This document shows positions 1-7,714 of a stretch of DNA of 64,000 bases, piece after piece. The stretch is taken from the NCBI GenBank assembly GCA_963851295.1, contig CAWKOS010000001.1:868001-932000 (forward strand), given 5' to 3'. This DNA comes from JAOPZW01 sp963851295. GTDB taxonomy: Bacteria > Actinomycetota > Thermoleophilia > Solirubrobacterales > Solirubrobacteraceae. The position numbers and the translations under genes are program-made. Positions within the stretch are counted from its first letter, which is position 1. Each line of letters begins with the position of its first letter. The notes beneath the pieces are model-generated. The model worked only from the letters and a program-made list of their open reading frames with translations. It searched no databases and was not told the origin of the DNA.

Positions 1-1141
1 CGGTGAGCTCGGCCACGAGCGCGTCGAGCTCGGCGTCGACCGCCAGCCCGCCGACGATCGCGCGCTCCAGGGCGACCGTGTGGGCGACGCGCGCCGTCAG
101 CGCCGCGCGCTCGTCCTCGAGCGCGCACAGCGCCGCGAGCCGGCCCGCCAGGCGGCCCGACGCCGGCCCCTCGGGCTCGATCAGCGCGCGCAGCGCGAGC
201 AGCACATCGGTCAGCGCCTCGGCCGGCAGCGGGCGCTCGCAGGCCATCTCGAAACGCCGCAGCGCCCACGCCAGCTCGCCGCTGCGCGGCGTGCGGCGGG
301 CGATGAGCGAGCAGAAGGCGCGCAGCTCGTCCTCCTGCTCGTCCATGACGACGACCGGCTCCTCGCCGCGGCGGCCGAGGGCGCCGAGCGCGAAGGGCTG
401 CCAGGGCGCGCCGCCGGTGCGCATCCACGCCAGCGGCCCGAAGGCCGCGCCGGACGCGTCGTAGAGCCGCAGCGCGGTGAGCAGGCGCCGGAAGCGCACG
501 CGCGCGTGGGCGACCGGCGTCGTGTCGCCGGCGGCGGCCTCCCAGCGCAGGACCACGAGCAGGTGCGGGCTCTCGGCGCCGGGCGCCCACAGCGCCTCCG
601 CCGGGGCGTCCTCGGCGAAGGCGTCGCCCTGCACGAGCGCCAGGCCGTCGCCGAGCGTGACCTCGGGCGAGACGGTCTCCAGGCCTAGCAGCGGGGCGAT
701 GACCACCGTCTCGGTGCGCCCGTCGTAGAGCGCGCCCTCGACCTCGGAGTAGGCGAGGTCGAGACGGTCGCCGTTGAGCGCGAAGTCGGTCGAGTCCTCG
801 AAGACGCGGCTGAGGAACACGCGCAGAGCGAACTCCGCGCGGGCACGCGGCTCGGCCGGGTAGCCGCGCTCGCCGCGCAGCTCGAGGTAGTCGCCCAGCC
901 GTCCGAGCCCCGACAGCGCGTGCACGGCGGGCAGGAAGCTCGGCAGCCGCGAGAGCAGGCCGACGCGCTGCTCGATGAAGTCGGCGGTCAGCGGGCGGTA
1001 GCAGTACAGCGGACTGTCGCGGCGCCCGCCGCGGACGACCTCGAAGGGGATCTCGGCGCCGTCTGCGGTCTCGGCCGCGAGCTGCCAGGCCGCCTCCTCG
1101 ACGAAGGCGGTCAGGGCGCCATGGAGCTGGCGGTTGTGCAT
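1..1141 (-). CDS. Conserved hypothetical protein, C-terminus beyond window
   Basis: A continuous reading frame on the minus strand enters from the left edge and its stop is outside the window, so only about 380 N-terminal residues are visible. The protein begins MHNRQLHGALTAFVEEAAW, is soluble, and has no signal peptide or membrane segment. It is rich in Ala, Leu, Arg and Glu with regular helical spacing. I recognise no catalytic motif. An in-frame GTG 45 bases further upstream is an alternative start. It lies 71 bases downstream of a UspA-like gene on the same strand and may be cotranscribed with it. Codon usage matches clear neighbouring genes, so I am confident it is coding but cannot name a function. 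Confidence 0.7.
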   Translation of the reverse strand, partial: MHNRQLHGALTAFVEEAAWQLAAETADGAEIPFEVVRGGRRDSPLYCYRPLTADFIEQRVGLLSRLPSFLPAVHALSGLGRLGDYLELRGERGYPAEPRARAEFALRVFLSRVFEDSTDFALNGDRLDLAYSEVEGALYDGRTETVVIAPLLGLETVSPEVTLGDGLALVQGDAFAEDAPAEALWAPGAESPHLLVVLRWEAAAGDTTPVAHARVRFRRLLTALRLYDASGAAFGPLAWMRTGGAPWQPFALGALGRRGEEPVVVMDEQEDELRAFCSLIARRTPRSGELAWALRRFEMACERPLPAEALTDVLLALRALIEPEGPASGRLAGRLAALCALEDERAALTARVAHTVALERAIVGGLAVDAELDALVAELT

Positions 1142-1212
1142 GGCGGTGCGGTTCGGCGGTGCCGAGCGCTGTCCTGCGCGCCGCACGCCGCCTTGCAGCG
1201 CGCCGCGGGGGT

Positions 1213-1653
1213 CTAGCGGCCGAGCAGCCAGGCCCAGCGGCCCGGGCGCCGCGGGCAGGCGACGACGACGTCGTAGCTCCCGGCCGCGGCCAGTCTCGCC
1301 ACCACGCGCGCCGGGCGTCCGCGCACGATCAGCGTGGTGACCGACACGCTCGCGGGGACCTCGTCGCGGGCGACGGCGAGGTGGACGCGCATCTCGCGCT
1401 CGAGGTCCTGGCGCAGGCGCTCGCGCGTGTAGGGCACGCTCATCGCGCCGAGGCCCATCCACAGCCCGAGCGGCTCCTCGACCACTCCGACGATGGTCAG
1501 CAGCGCGCGATGGGCGGCGGCGACCTCGATCGCCTCGCGCAGCGACGTCCATGCCGCGTCGGAGCCGTCGAAGGCCACGAGCACGCGCTGCACACACGTC
1601 GGCTCGGCGACGGTCTCCACTCGGACCCTTTGCTGGACCTCCCGACCAGCCAC
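1213..1653 (-). CDS. Universal stress protein (UspA) family protein
   Basis: The 146-residue protein has the UspA fold pattern: a first strand RVLVAFDGSDAAW near residues 23-35, a helix, a second strand LLTIVGVVEEP, and a C-terminal strand YDVVVACPRR. UspA proteins are cytoplasmic stress proteins, some of which bind ATP through a C-terminal G-x2-G-x9-G-S/T motif. Here the chain stops at PGRWAWLLGR, so the last part of that motif is absent and this copy may not bind nucleotide in the usual way. It lies 12 bases downstream of an NhaP2-type antiporter on the same strand; Usp-like proteins are often found near transporters, which may suggest a regulatory link. Confidence 0.75.
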   Translation of the reverse strand: MAGREVQQRVRVETVAEPTCVQRVLVAFDGSDAAWTSLREAIEVAAAHRALLTIVGVVEEPLGLWMGLGAMSVPYTRERLRQDLEREMRVHLAVARDEVPASVSVTTLIVRGRPARVVARLAAAGSYDVVVACPRRPGRWAWLLGR

Positions 1654-1665
1654 GCGCGCAGTCTC

Positions 1666-3414
1666 CTACTCCGGGAGGTCGGCTGCCAAGGCTCCGACGA
1701 CATTCTGCAGCCACGCGCGCTCGCTGTCGTCCGCCGCCAGGCGGCGCAGCCGCCGCATCGCCCAGCTCGACAGCGCCTGGCGCCCGCCCACGGCGACCAG
1801 CGGCCCGACCACCGCGTAGCGGCCGTCGTCGAGGGCCACGAGCCCGCCGGGGACGTCGCGGCGCACCCGCAACTGGGCGATGACCGCGGCGCCCGCGACC
1901 TGCCGCGGGTGCGCGGCGTCGCCCTCCACCGCCGTCTGCTGCAGCGGTGCGACGGTGAAGGTCGGCGGCCGCCCCTGGGGCCGGCGCGGCGGGCGCGGCG
2001 GCGGCCCGATCGGCCCCTTGCGCCAGCGCTCGACGATGCGGTGCACGTCGCGCGAGAGGTGCGAGCGCAGCAGCACGTGGAGGCGGTCGCCCGCGTGCAG
2101 GATCGTCGAGCCGCGCGGCGGGATCGCCTCGTCGCCGCGGACGATGACGTTGACCACCGCCTCGCGCGGGAGCCCGAGGTCGCGCACGCGCGCGCCGACG
2201 ACCGCATCCTCGGGGCCGACCGGGTACTCGAGGACCTCGGCGCCGAGCCTTCGGATCGTCCCGGCCTCGGCGAGCGGGCGCGGGAGCGCCGGCTCGTTCG
2301 TCGTCGCCCCCACGGCCCGCGCGAGCGGCTCGAAGCCGACGCCCTGCACGATCGTGGAGAGCACGACGGCGACGAAGACGATGTCGAAGATCTGCGTCGA
2401 CCCGCCCACGCCGGCGATCACCGGGAAGGTCGCCAGCACGACGGGGACGGCGCCGCGCAGGCCCGCCGCGGAGAGCACGAGGCGCTCGGCCCAGCTGAAG
2501 CCGGTCGGCGTCGACACCGTGACCGCGATGGGGCGGGCGACGAAAACGAGCACCGCGGCGAGGACGGTCCCGCGCACGGCGACCTCGTCGAGGTGGCTGG
2601 GGAAGACGAGCAGCCCGAGCGCGACGAACATCGTCACCTGCGCGACCCAGGCCAGGCCCTGGTGGAAGGCGGTGACCGTCTGCTGGGCCGGCATCCCCGC
2701 GGTGCCGAGCGCCAGCCCGGCGAGATAGACGGCGAGGAAGCCCGAGCCGTGCAGCGCGTCGGCGCCGCCGTAGGCGAGGGCGGCGACGGCGAGCGTCGCG
2801 ACCGGGTACAGGCCGGCGGTCGCCAGGCGCACGTTCCGCAGCGCCCACACGGCGAGCGCGCCGACCGCGACCCCGACCACCAGACCGATGCCGAGCTGGC
2901 GGACGAAGAGCAGCGCCATGTCGGCCAGGCCGTAGCCGGAGTGCAGGATCCACTCGTCGAAGCCGATGACGAGCAGCACCGCGACCGGGTCGTTGAAGCC
3001 CGACTCGCCCTCGAGGGTCGTGGCCAGGCGGCGTTTGAGCGTCGATCCGCGCAGCAGCGCGAAGATCGCCGCGCCGTCCGTGGCGGCGAGCACGCCGCCG
3101 AGGAGCATGCCCTTCAGCGTGCCGAAGTCGAACAGCGACGCCGCCGCCAGCCCGGTCACGACGGCGGTGACGATCGTGCCCACGATCGCCAGGCTCAGCG
3201 CGGGCTTGAGCACCGGCCGGATCTCGAGCAGCCCCGAGGTCAGGCCGCCCTCGAAGAGGATCAGCGCGAGGGCGATGATCCCGATCCGGCGGGCGAGCTT
3301 GTAGTCGCTGAAGTCGATCCAGCCCAGGCCGTCGGAGCCGATCGCCATGCCGAGGAAGAGGAAGAGCAGCAGGCCGGGCACCCGCAGCCGTCCCGCGACC
3401 AGCGAGGCGAGCAT
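1666..3414 (-). CDS. NhaP2-type K+(Na+)/H+ antiporter with C-terminal RCK_C domain
   Basis: This 582-residue protein belongs to the CPA1 monovalent cation:proton antiporter family. It is dominated by transmembrane helices over roughly residues 1-380, including GESGFNDPVAVLLVIG with the ND pair expected of the ion-binding helix of CPA1 exchangers. A soluble C-terminal segment (about 405-490) resembles a TrkA_C/RCK_C ligand-binding domain (VGARVRDLGLPREAVVN, then HAGDRLHVLLRS). It probably exchanges K+ or Na+ for protons at the inner membrane. The first ATG leaves out an in-frame upstream stretch (ELILIAGALLAAG) that matches the usual N-terminus of the family, but no ATG, GTG or TTG lies in frame there; a CTG at 3465 is possible. 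The UspA-like gene follows 12 bases downstream. Confidence 0.85.
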   Translation of the reverse strand: MLASLVAGRLRVPGLLLFLFLGMAIGSDGLGWIDFSDYKLARRIGIIALALILFEGGLTSGLLEIRPVLKPALSLAIVGTIVTAVVTGLAAASLFDFGTLKGMLLGGVLAATDGAAIFALLRGSTLKRRLATTLEGESGFNDPVAVLLVIGFDEWILHSGYGLADMALLFVRQLGIGLVVGVAVGALAVWALRNVRLATAGLYPVATLAVAALAYGGADALHGSGFLAVYLAGLALGTAGMPAQQTVTAFHQGLAWVAQVTMFVALGLLVFPSHLDEVAVRGTVLAAVLVFVARPIAVTVSTPTGFSWAERLVLSAAGLRGAVPVVLATFPVIAGVGGSTQIFDIVFVAVVLSTIVQGVGFEPLARAVGATTNEPALPRPLAEAGTIRRLGAEVLEYPVGPEDAVVGARVRDLGLPREAVVNVIVRGDEAIPPRGSTILHAGDRLHVLLRSHLSRDVHRIVERWRKGPIGPPPRPPRRPQGRPPTFTVAPLQQTAVEGDAAHPRQVAGAAVIAQLRVRRDVPGGLVALDDGRYAVVGPLVAVGGRQALSSWAMRRLRRLAADDSERAWLQNVVGALAADLPE

Positions 3415-3488
3415 CCCGGCGGCCAGCAGCGCACCGGCGATCAGGATGAGTTCCCCGTCCGCCAGGACGGGAGCATATGAGGCGGGCC

Positions 3489-4037
3489 CTACGGAGCGCC
3501 GGGCGGACGCTGGACGTCCTCGCAGTCGAGGACGCCCTCCTCCTGCGCGTCGACCACGACCGTGTCCTGGCCGTCGCCGCAGTCGATGGCGTCCTGCTCG
3601 CCGTCGCGCGCGTCGATGACGTCGTCGCCCGGGCCGCCGTCGATCTCGTCCTCGCCCCTGCCGGCGTAGATGTGATCGTCGCCGGGCCCGCCCTCGAGGA
3701 GGTCGGCGCCGTCCTTGCCCGCCAGCGTGTCGTTGCCGGCGCCGCCGTCGAGGTCGTCGTCGCCGGCGCCGCCGTTGAGCTTGTCGGCGCCGTCGCCGCC
3801 GAGCAGCCGGTCGTCGCCCGCGGCGCCGACCAGGCGGTCGTCGCCGGTGCCGCCCGAGAGCAGGTCGTTGCCCGCGCGGCCGTAGATGCGGTCGTTGCCG
3901 CCGAAGCCGCTCAGCCGGTCGGCCTTCGCGGTCCCGCCGATGCGATCGGCGCGCGGGGTGCCGTGCACGGTCCTCGCGACCGCGACGGCGGCCGGCGCGA
4001 GCAGGCCGATCAGCGCGAGGGCGAGCGCGCGCCTCAC
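3489..4037 (-). CDS. Secreted RTX-type calcium-binding repeat protein
   Basis: The 182-residue protein starts with a GTG that overlaps the stop of the upstream phosphoesterase gene (GTGA), so the two are translationally coupled. An N-terminal signal segment (ALALALIGLLAPAAVAVA) is followed by about nine nonapeptide-type repeats such as GGNDRIYGRAGNDLL and GGAGDDDLDGGAGNDTL, the GGxGxDxU signature of calcium-binding parallel beta-roll proteins. The C-terminus leaves the repeat pattern and carries two cysteines in the contexts AIDCGDG and VLDCEDV. It is probably secreted and folds on binding Ca2+ outside the cell. Whether it partners the upstream enzyme is an inference from the overlap. Confidence 0.8.
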   Translation of the reverse strand: MRRALALALIGLLAPAAVAVARTVHGTPRADRIGGTAKADRLSGFGGNDRIYGRAGNDLLSGGTGDDRLVGAAGDDRLLGGDGADKLNGGAGDDDLDGGAGNDTLAGKDGADLLEGGPGDDHIYAGRGEDEIDGGPGDDVIDARDGEQDAIDCGDGQDTVVVDAQEEGVLDCEDVQRPPGAP

Positions 4038-5491
4038 GCGGCGGCGTGCGCCTGGCGCACCTTCGAGGGCTCGCGGAAGGTCGACGCGGCGGTGGCCGCG
4101 CGATAGTCGAAGCCCATGCGCTCCAGGTAGCCGCTGCTCACGAGGTCGAGGACGTCGTGATCCTTCGCGCGCACGCCGCCCGGCAGGGCGCCGGGGCACG
4201 CCATCGAGACGACGTGCTCGGGGCGCGGCAGGTCGGGCGGGTCGAGCTTGGGCTTCGAGGCCCAGTCGAACGAGCGCCCGATGTTGCTCGCGTAGGCGTC
4301 GCGGCGCGTGAGCGGGGCGAGGGCGAAGCGGTAGCGGATGAGCTTGATGATCGACTCGAAGCCGTAGGTCGTGTGCGCGACGGAGCCGCGCCGCGCGTAG
4401 GGCGAGACCGCGATCGCGGGGATGCGGAAGCCCATCTGCCCGAAGTCCTTGGCGAGGTCGGGGTCGTTGCGGATGTCGGGGACCCGCGGCGGGCGGACGT
4501 GGTCGAAGAAGCCGCCCCACTCGTCGTAGACGATGAACAGCGCCCCGCGCTTGAACTGCGGCGACTCCAAGAACGCGTGCACGACGTCGGCCATGAAGGC
4601 CTGGCCGGTGCGCACGTCGCCGTGGGGGTGCTCGTCGCCGGAGAGGCCGGGCTCCTCGCCCGAGCTGCCGCCGAAGTTGGGGTCGACGTAGGAGACGTGC
4701 GGAAGGGTGCCGGCCGCGGCGCGCTGGTAGTACTCGGCGATCGGGCCCGAGCTCGCCAGGCGGCTCTGGCCCCACAGCGCGCTGATCGGGACGTCGTTGT
4801 AGAAGTAGCGGTTCGAGACGCCGGCCTTGTCGAGCGCCGCGAAGATCGTCGTGTCCGGGAAGCCGGTCGTGTACTGCGTCTGCGGCGGCAGCGAGTTGTC
4901 GATGTTCCCGTAGGACTGGGCCGCCCACATGTACTCGCGGTTGGGGAGCGTCGAGCCCATCAGCGAGCAGTGGAAGCGGTCGAAGGTCGTGAACGCCTGC
5001 GCGGCGTGCCCGATGAAGCCGAGGTCGTCCTTGGCGTAGTAGGAGATCGAGAAGACGTCGTTGTCGCCCGAGCGCAGGAAGCCGTCGCAACGCCCGCCGT
5101 TGAGCTGCGTGCGGCCGCCCTCCCACGAGTGGTCCGGGTCCGGGTGCCCGCAGCCCTGGAAGTCGGGCGCCATCCGGCGGGTCGCGAGCGTGGTGCCGCT
5201 CTTGTCGGTGAACTTCAGCCCCGCCTGCCGCCCGTCCGCCCCGGGCAGCCAGCCGAGGTAGTGGTCGAAGGAGCGGTTCTCCATCATCAGCACCACGAAG
5301 GTGTCGATGGGCAGGTTGCGCGGCGCCGGCATGTGCGCGCGGCGCTGCTTGCCCGCGGCCTCGGCGACCAGGGTGTCGGCCGGGAGCAGGCTCGCGAACG
5401 ACGCGGCGAGGCCGCCCGCGATGGCGGTGCGCTGGAGGAACTCGCGCCGGCGCAGCGCCTCGTCGTCCTGCGGCTGCTCCCGCTCGCGCAT
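4034..5491 (-). CDS. Tat-exported phospholipase C / phosphoesterase family protein
   Basis: The 485-residue protein is a member of the bacterial phosphoesterase family that includes acid phosphatases and phospholipases C (alkaline phosphatase superfamily). A twin-arginine signal (RRREFLQRTAIAGGLAAS, residues 14-31) predicts folded export. The metal-binding start of the catalytic domain is clear: FVVLMMENRSFDHYLGW near residues 65-81. A second hallmark is VYDEWGGFFDHVRPP. Substrates are phospholipids or other phosphodiesters; the exact one cannot be told. The stop overlaps the start of an RTX protein gene. The start lies 52 bases from a Fur-type inverted repeat shared with the divergent Fur-family gene, so metal control is possible. 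Confidence 0.88.
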   Translation of the reverse strand: MREREQPQDDEALRRREFLQRTAIAGGLAASFASLLPADTLVAEAAGKQRRAHMPAPRNLPIDTFVVLMMENRSFDHYLGWLPGADGRQAGLKFTDKSGTTLATRRMAPDFQGCGHPDPDHSWEGGRTQLNGGRCDGFLRSGDNDVFSISYYAKDDLGFIGHAAQAFTTFDRFHCSLMGSTLPNREYMWAAQSYGNIDNSLPPQTQYTTGFPDTTIFAALDKAGVSNRYFYNDVPISALWGQSRLASSGPIAEYYQRAAAGTLPHVSYVDPNFGGSSGEEPGLSGDEHPHGDVRTGQAFMADVVHAFLESPQFKRGALFIVYDEWGGFFDHVRPPRVPDIRNDPDLAKDFGQMGFRIPAIAVSPYARRGSVAHTTYGFESIIKLIRYRFALAPLTRRDAYASNIGRSFDWASKPKLDPPDLPRPEHVVSMACPGALPGGVRAKDHDVLDLVSSGYLERMGFDYRAATAASTFREPSKVRQAHAAA

Positions 5492-5540
5492 GGCGCCGGA
5501 GAGTAGACCGATGGCCCCCCACCGCGTTGCAGTTCCGTGA

Positions 5541-5559
5541 AGCGAGAACCGTTCTCATC
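5541..5559. promoter_or_regulatory. Putative Zur/Fur box, copy 1
   Basis: The 13-bp perfect inverted repeat GAGAAC-C-GTTCTC lies at 5544-5556 between the divergent phospholipase C gene (start 5491) and the Fur-family regulator (start 5576). With flanking bases it fits the 7-1-7 layout typical of Fur-family operators. The identical 13-mer occurs again at 14651-14663 in front of the zinc ABC transporter operon. It ends 19 bases before the regulator's start codon, suggesting autoregulation. Confidence 0.6.
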
Positions 5560-5575
5560 GCTACCATCGCGGGAC

Positions 5576-6007
5576 ATGGGTTCGTGGGCCGATCACGCCG
5601 ACCTTCGCCTCACCGAGGCGGGCTTCCGTCGCGGCGGCGCCCGCGCCGCGGTCATCGCCCTCCTCGACCGCCAGGCCTGCGCCCTGAGCGCCTACGAGAT
5701 CGAGGACGCCCTGCGCGCCGACGAGCGCACCGTCGCCCGCGCCTCCGTCTACCGCGTGCTCGACGAGCTCGTCGGCCTCGGCCTCGTCACCCGCGTCGAG
5801 GTCGGCCAGGCCACGACCCGCTACGAGGCCGCCCGCCCCGACGGCCACCACCATCACCACATGGTCTGCGACCGCTGCGGCGACGTGCAGCCCTTCGCCG
5901 ACGACGAGCTCGAGCGAGCCGTCGACCGCCTCGCCGCCCGCGTCGCCTTCGACGTGGCCGAGCACGACATCGTGCTCCACGGCGAGTGCGCGGACTGCCG
6001 GGGCTGA
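5576..6007 (+). CDS. Fur-family metal-responsive regulator, Zur candidate
   Basis: The 143-residue protein is a Fur-family transcriptional repressor: an N-terminal winged helix (RAAVIALLDRQACALSAYEI through ARASVYRVLDELVGLGLV) and a C-terminal dimerisation domain. The latter carries the His cluster HHHHH followed by CDRC and a second pair CADC at the C-terminus, which form the structural zinc site of Fur/Zur proteins. The ATG at 5576 is preferred over an upstream in-frame start because the latter would place the inverted repeat inside the gene. The same operator sequence precedes the zinc transporter operon, so I favour Zur (zinc) over iron-sensing Fur. That assignment is inference. Confidence 0.85.
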   Translation: MGSWADHADLRLTEAGFRRGGARAAVIALLDRQACALSAYEIEDALRADERTVARASVYRVLDELVGLGLVTRVEVGQATTRYEAARPDGHHHHHMVCDRCGDVQPFADDELERAVDRLAARVAFDVAEHDIVLHGECADCRG

Positions 6008-6019
6008 ACGGCGGCGCGC

Positions 6020-6042
6020 CGGGCGCCTTGGCCGGGCGCCCG
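6020..6042 (+). terminator. Hairpin after Fur-family gene
   Basis: CGGGCGCC pairs with GGCGCCCG across a 7-base loop, 13 bases after the stop of the Fur-family gene. There is no T-tract, so this is a possible but not certain intrinsic terminator. Confidence 0.35.
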
Positions 6043-6093
6043 TGCAGGGGTAGGGTTATGGCAACCCATTCGCTCGAAAGGGGGGTTCCCTCA

Positions 6094-6276
6094 ATGAGCG
6101 TTGCAACAGAGCCCGAACGGGACGTCAGGGTCCAGGACGAGCAGGCGCTGCAGGAGATCCGCGACCTGTTCTCGCGTTACCGCCGCCTCGCCCGCCACGG
6201 CATGGTCAGCGATCGCTTCGCCCGCGACGACGAGCCGAGCGCGCGCGAGCCCGACCCGGACACCACCGCCGACTAG
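6094..6276 (+). CDS. Small hypothetical protein, 60 residues
   Basis: A short gene preceded by an AAAGGGGGG-type ribosome binding site 9-10 bases before the ATG. The product starts MSVATEPERDVRVQDEQAL and is strongly charged and hydrophilic, with no membrane segment and no cysteine. A helical middle (QEIRDLFSRYRRLARHGMV) is followed by an acidic tail ending in PDPDTTAD. I do not recognise a family. A possible -10 element (TAGGGT) lies about 45 bases upstream. It is convergent with the histidine kinase gene, the two overlapping by 4 bases at their ends. The good ribosome binding site is the main reason for calling it. Confidence 0.6.
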   Translation: MSVATEPERDVRVQDEQALQEIRDLFSRYRRLARHGMVSDRFARDDEPSAREPDPDTTAD

Positions 6277-7703
6277 ACGTCGGGCCGCAGCGGCGCGCAC
6301 GCCCGGATGGTCGTGCCGTCGCCGCTGCGGCTGTGGACGGTCAGCGTCCCGCCGATCGCGTCGAGGCGGTCCTCGAGGCCGCGCAGCCCCGACCCGCCGG
6401 CCATCGTCGCGCCGCCGACGCCGTCGTCGGTCACCTCCGCCACGAGCGTCTCGCCGTCGACCCCGATCGTCACCGCCGCGCGCGTGGCCTGCGCGTACTT
6501 GGCCACGTTGGTCAGCGCCTCGGCGATCGTGAAGTAGATCGCCGCCTCGACCGCGGGCGCGGCGCGCTCGGCGGTGACCCGCACCTCGACCGGGCACGGC
6601 GTCCGGGCCACCAGCCCGTCGAGCGCGGCGCCGAGACCGTGCTCGGTCAGCACGGCCGGGTACATGCCGTGCGCGAGGTCGCGCAGCTCCGCCAGCCCCG
6701 CCGCGAGCTGCTCGGAGGCCTCGGCCACGATCGGCTCCGCCGCCGTCCCCTTCGCTCGGACCTCGGCGCGCTTGAGCGTCAGCGAGACGAGCACGAGTCG
6801 CTGCTGGGCGCCGTCGTGGAGGTCGCGCTCGATCCGGCGCCGGGCGGCGTCGCCCGCCTCGACGATCCGCGCGCGCGACGCGCGCAGCTCCTCGTTGCGC
6901 GCCTGCTCAATCTCGCGGTCGCGCGCGGCCTCCTCGGCGGCGCGCCGCTCGGTGACGTCGAACATGGCGCCGTCGACCCACAGCCGTCCGCCCGGGCCGG
7001 GGACGAGCTGGCCGCGGTCGAGCACCCAGCGGACCTCGCCGTCGGCGCGCACGATCCGGTACTCGACCGCGAAGGCGAGCTGCTCGTCGTCGCCCGCCGC
7101 CGCGACCGCCCGCTCGACCAGCTCGAGGTCCTCGGGGTGCACGATGCTCAAGAGCGTCCGCCGCGTGCTCGCCACGAAGTTCGAGGGCGGGTAGCCCGAG
7201 ATGCGCTCGATCTCGTCGCTGATCAGCTCGACCGCGTGCCCGGCATGCCACGCCGACCGGTAGATCGCTCCCGGGACGTTGAGCATCAGCGCGCGCATCA
7301 GCCGGTCGTCGGAGCGCTGGCGCGCCGCCCGCAGCCCGGCGCCCGCCCGCGCCAGCAGCTCGCCGCGCGTGAAGGGCCGGTGCAGGTAGTCGTCGGCGCC
7401 GGCCGCCAGCGCCGCGTCGGACATCCGCCCCTTCGCCGTGATCGCGAGCATCCAGGCGCCGTCGAGGCGCGGGTCGCCGTGCAGGGCCCGGCAGACGTCG
7501 GGCGTGTCGAGCCCCGCCGGCTCGCGGTCGACGATGACCAGATCGGCCGGCTCGGAGCCCAGCGCCTCGAGCGCCGCGCCGACCTTCCGCGCGACGCGCG
7601 TGGCGTGCCCGGCCGCGCGCAGCCAGGGCTGCACCTCGCGCTCGGTGGCGCCCACCACCAGGACGCCGGCCTGTCGGCGGCGCACGGATCCGGAATCGGG
7701 CAC
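6273..7703 (-). CDS. Sensor histidine kinase with receiver-like and PAS domains (HisKA_3 type)
   Basis: The 476-residue protein has three parts: a receiver-like domain at about 8-125, a PAS domain at about 140-260 (GYPPSNFVASTRR, then WVLDRGQLVPGPGG), and a NarL-class kinase core. The phosphoacceptor motif is RRRIERDLHDGAQQRL, and the ATPase has ALTNVAKYAQA and DDGVGGA. The receiver keeps an Asp (DLVIVDRE) and Thr (LAITAKG), but the usual acidic pair is absent (VVGATERE) and the conserved Lys is Arg (HRPFT), so it may not be phosphorylated normally. No membrane segment is seen, implying a cytoplasmic sensor. The GTG start at 7703 follows the upstream monooxygenase stop by 11 bases. No response regulator is adjacent. 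Confidence 0.82.
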   Translation of the reverse strand: MPDSGSVRRRQAGVLVVGATEREVQPWLRAAGHATRVARKVGAALEALGSEPADLVIVDREPAGLDTPDVCRALHGDPRLDGAWMLAITAKGRMSDAALAAGADDYLHRPFTRGELLARAGAGLRAARQRSDDRLMRALMLNVPGAIYRSAWHAGHAVELISDEIERISGYPPSNFVASTRRTLLSIVHPEDLELVERAVAAAGDDEQLAFAVEYRIVRADGEVRWVLDRGQLVPGPGGRLWVDGAMFDVTERRAAEEAARDREIEQARNEELRASRARIVEAGDAARRRIERDLHDGAQQRLVLVSLTLKRAEVRAKGTAAEPIVAEASEQLAAGLAELRDLAHGMYPAVLTEHGLGAALDGLVARTPCPVEVRVTAERAAPAVEAAIYFTIAEALTNVAKYAQATRAAVTIGVDGETLVAEVTDDGVGGATMAGGSGLRGLEDRLDAIGGTLTVHSRSGDGTTIRACAPLRPDV

Positions 7704-7714
7704 CCGCCGATTAT

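Noticed and set aside
1159..3480. Very long plus-strand open frame (773 codons)
   Set aside because: It is the antisense shadow of the UspA-like and antiporter genes, is Arg/His/Asp-rich, and has no domain or ribosome binding site; long antisense frames are normal at this GC content.
5544..5556. LexA-type SOS box
   Set aside because: GAAC and GTTC halves are present but separated by one base, while actinobacterial LexA boxes need four; the 7-1-7 form and the neighbouring genes fit Fur/Zur better.
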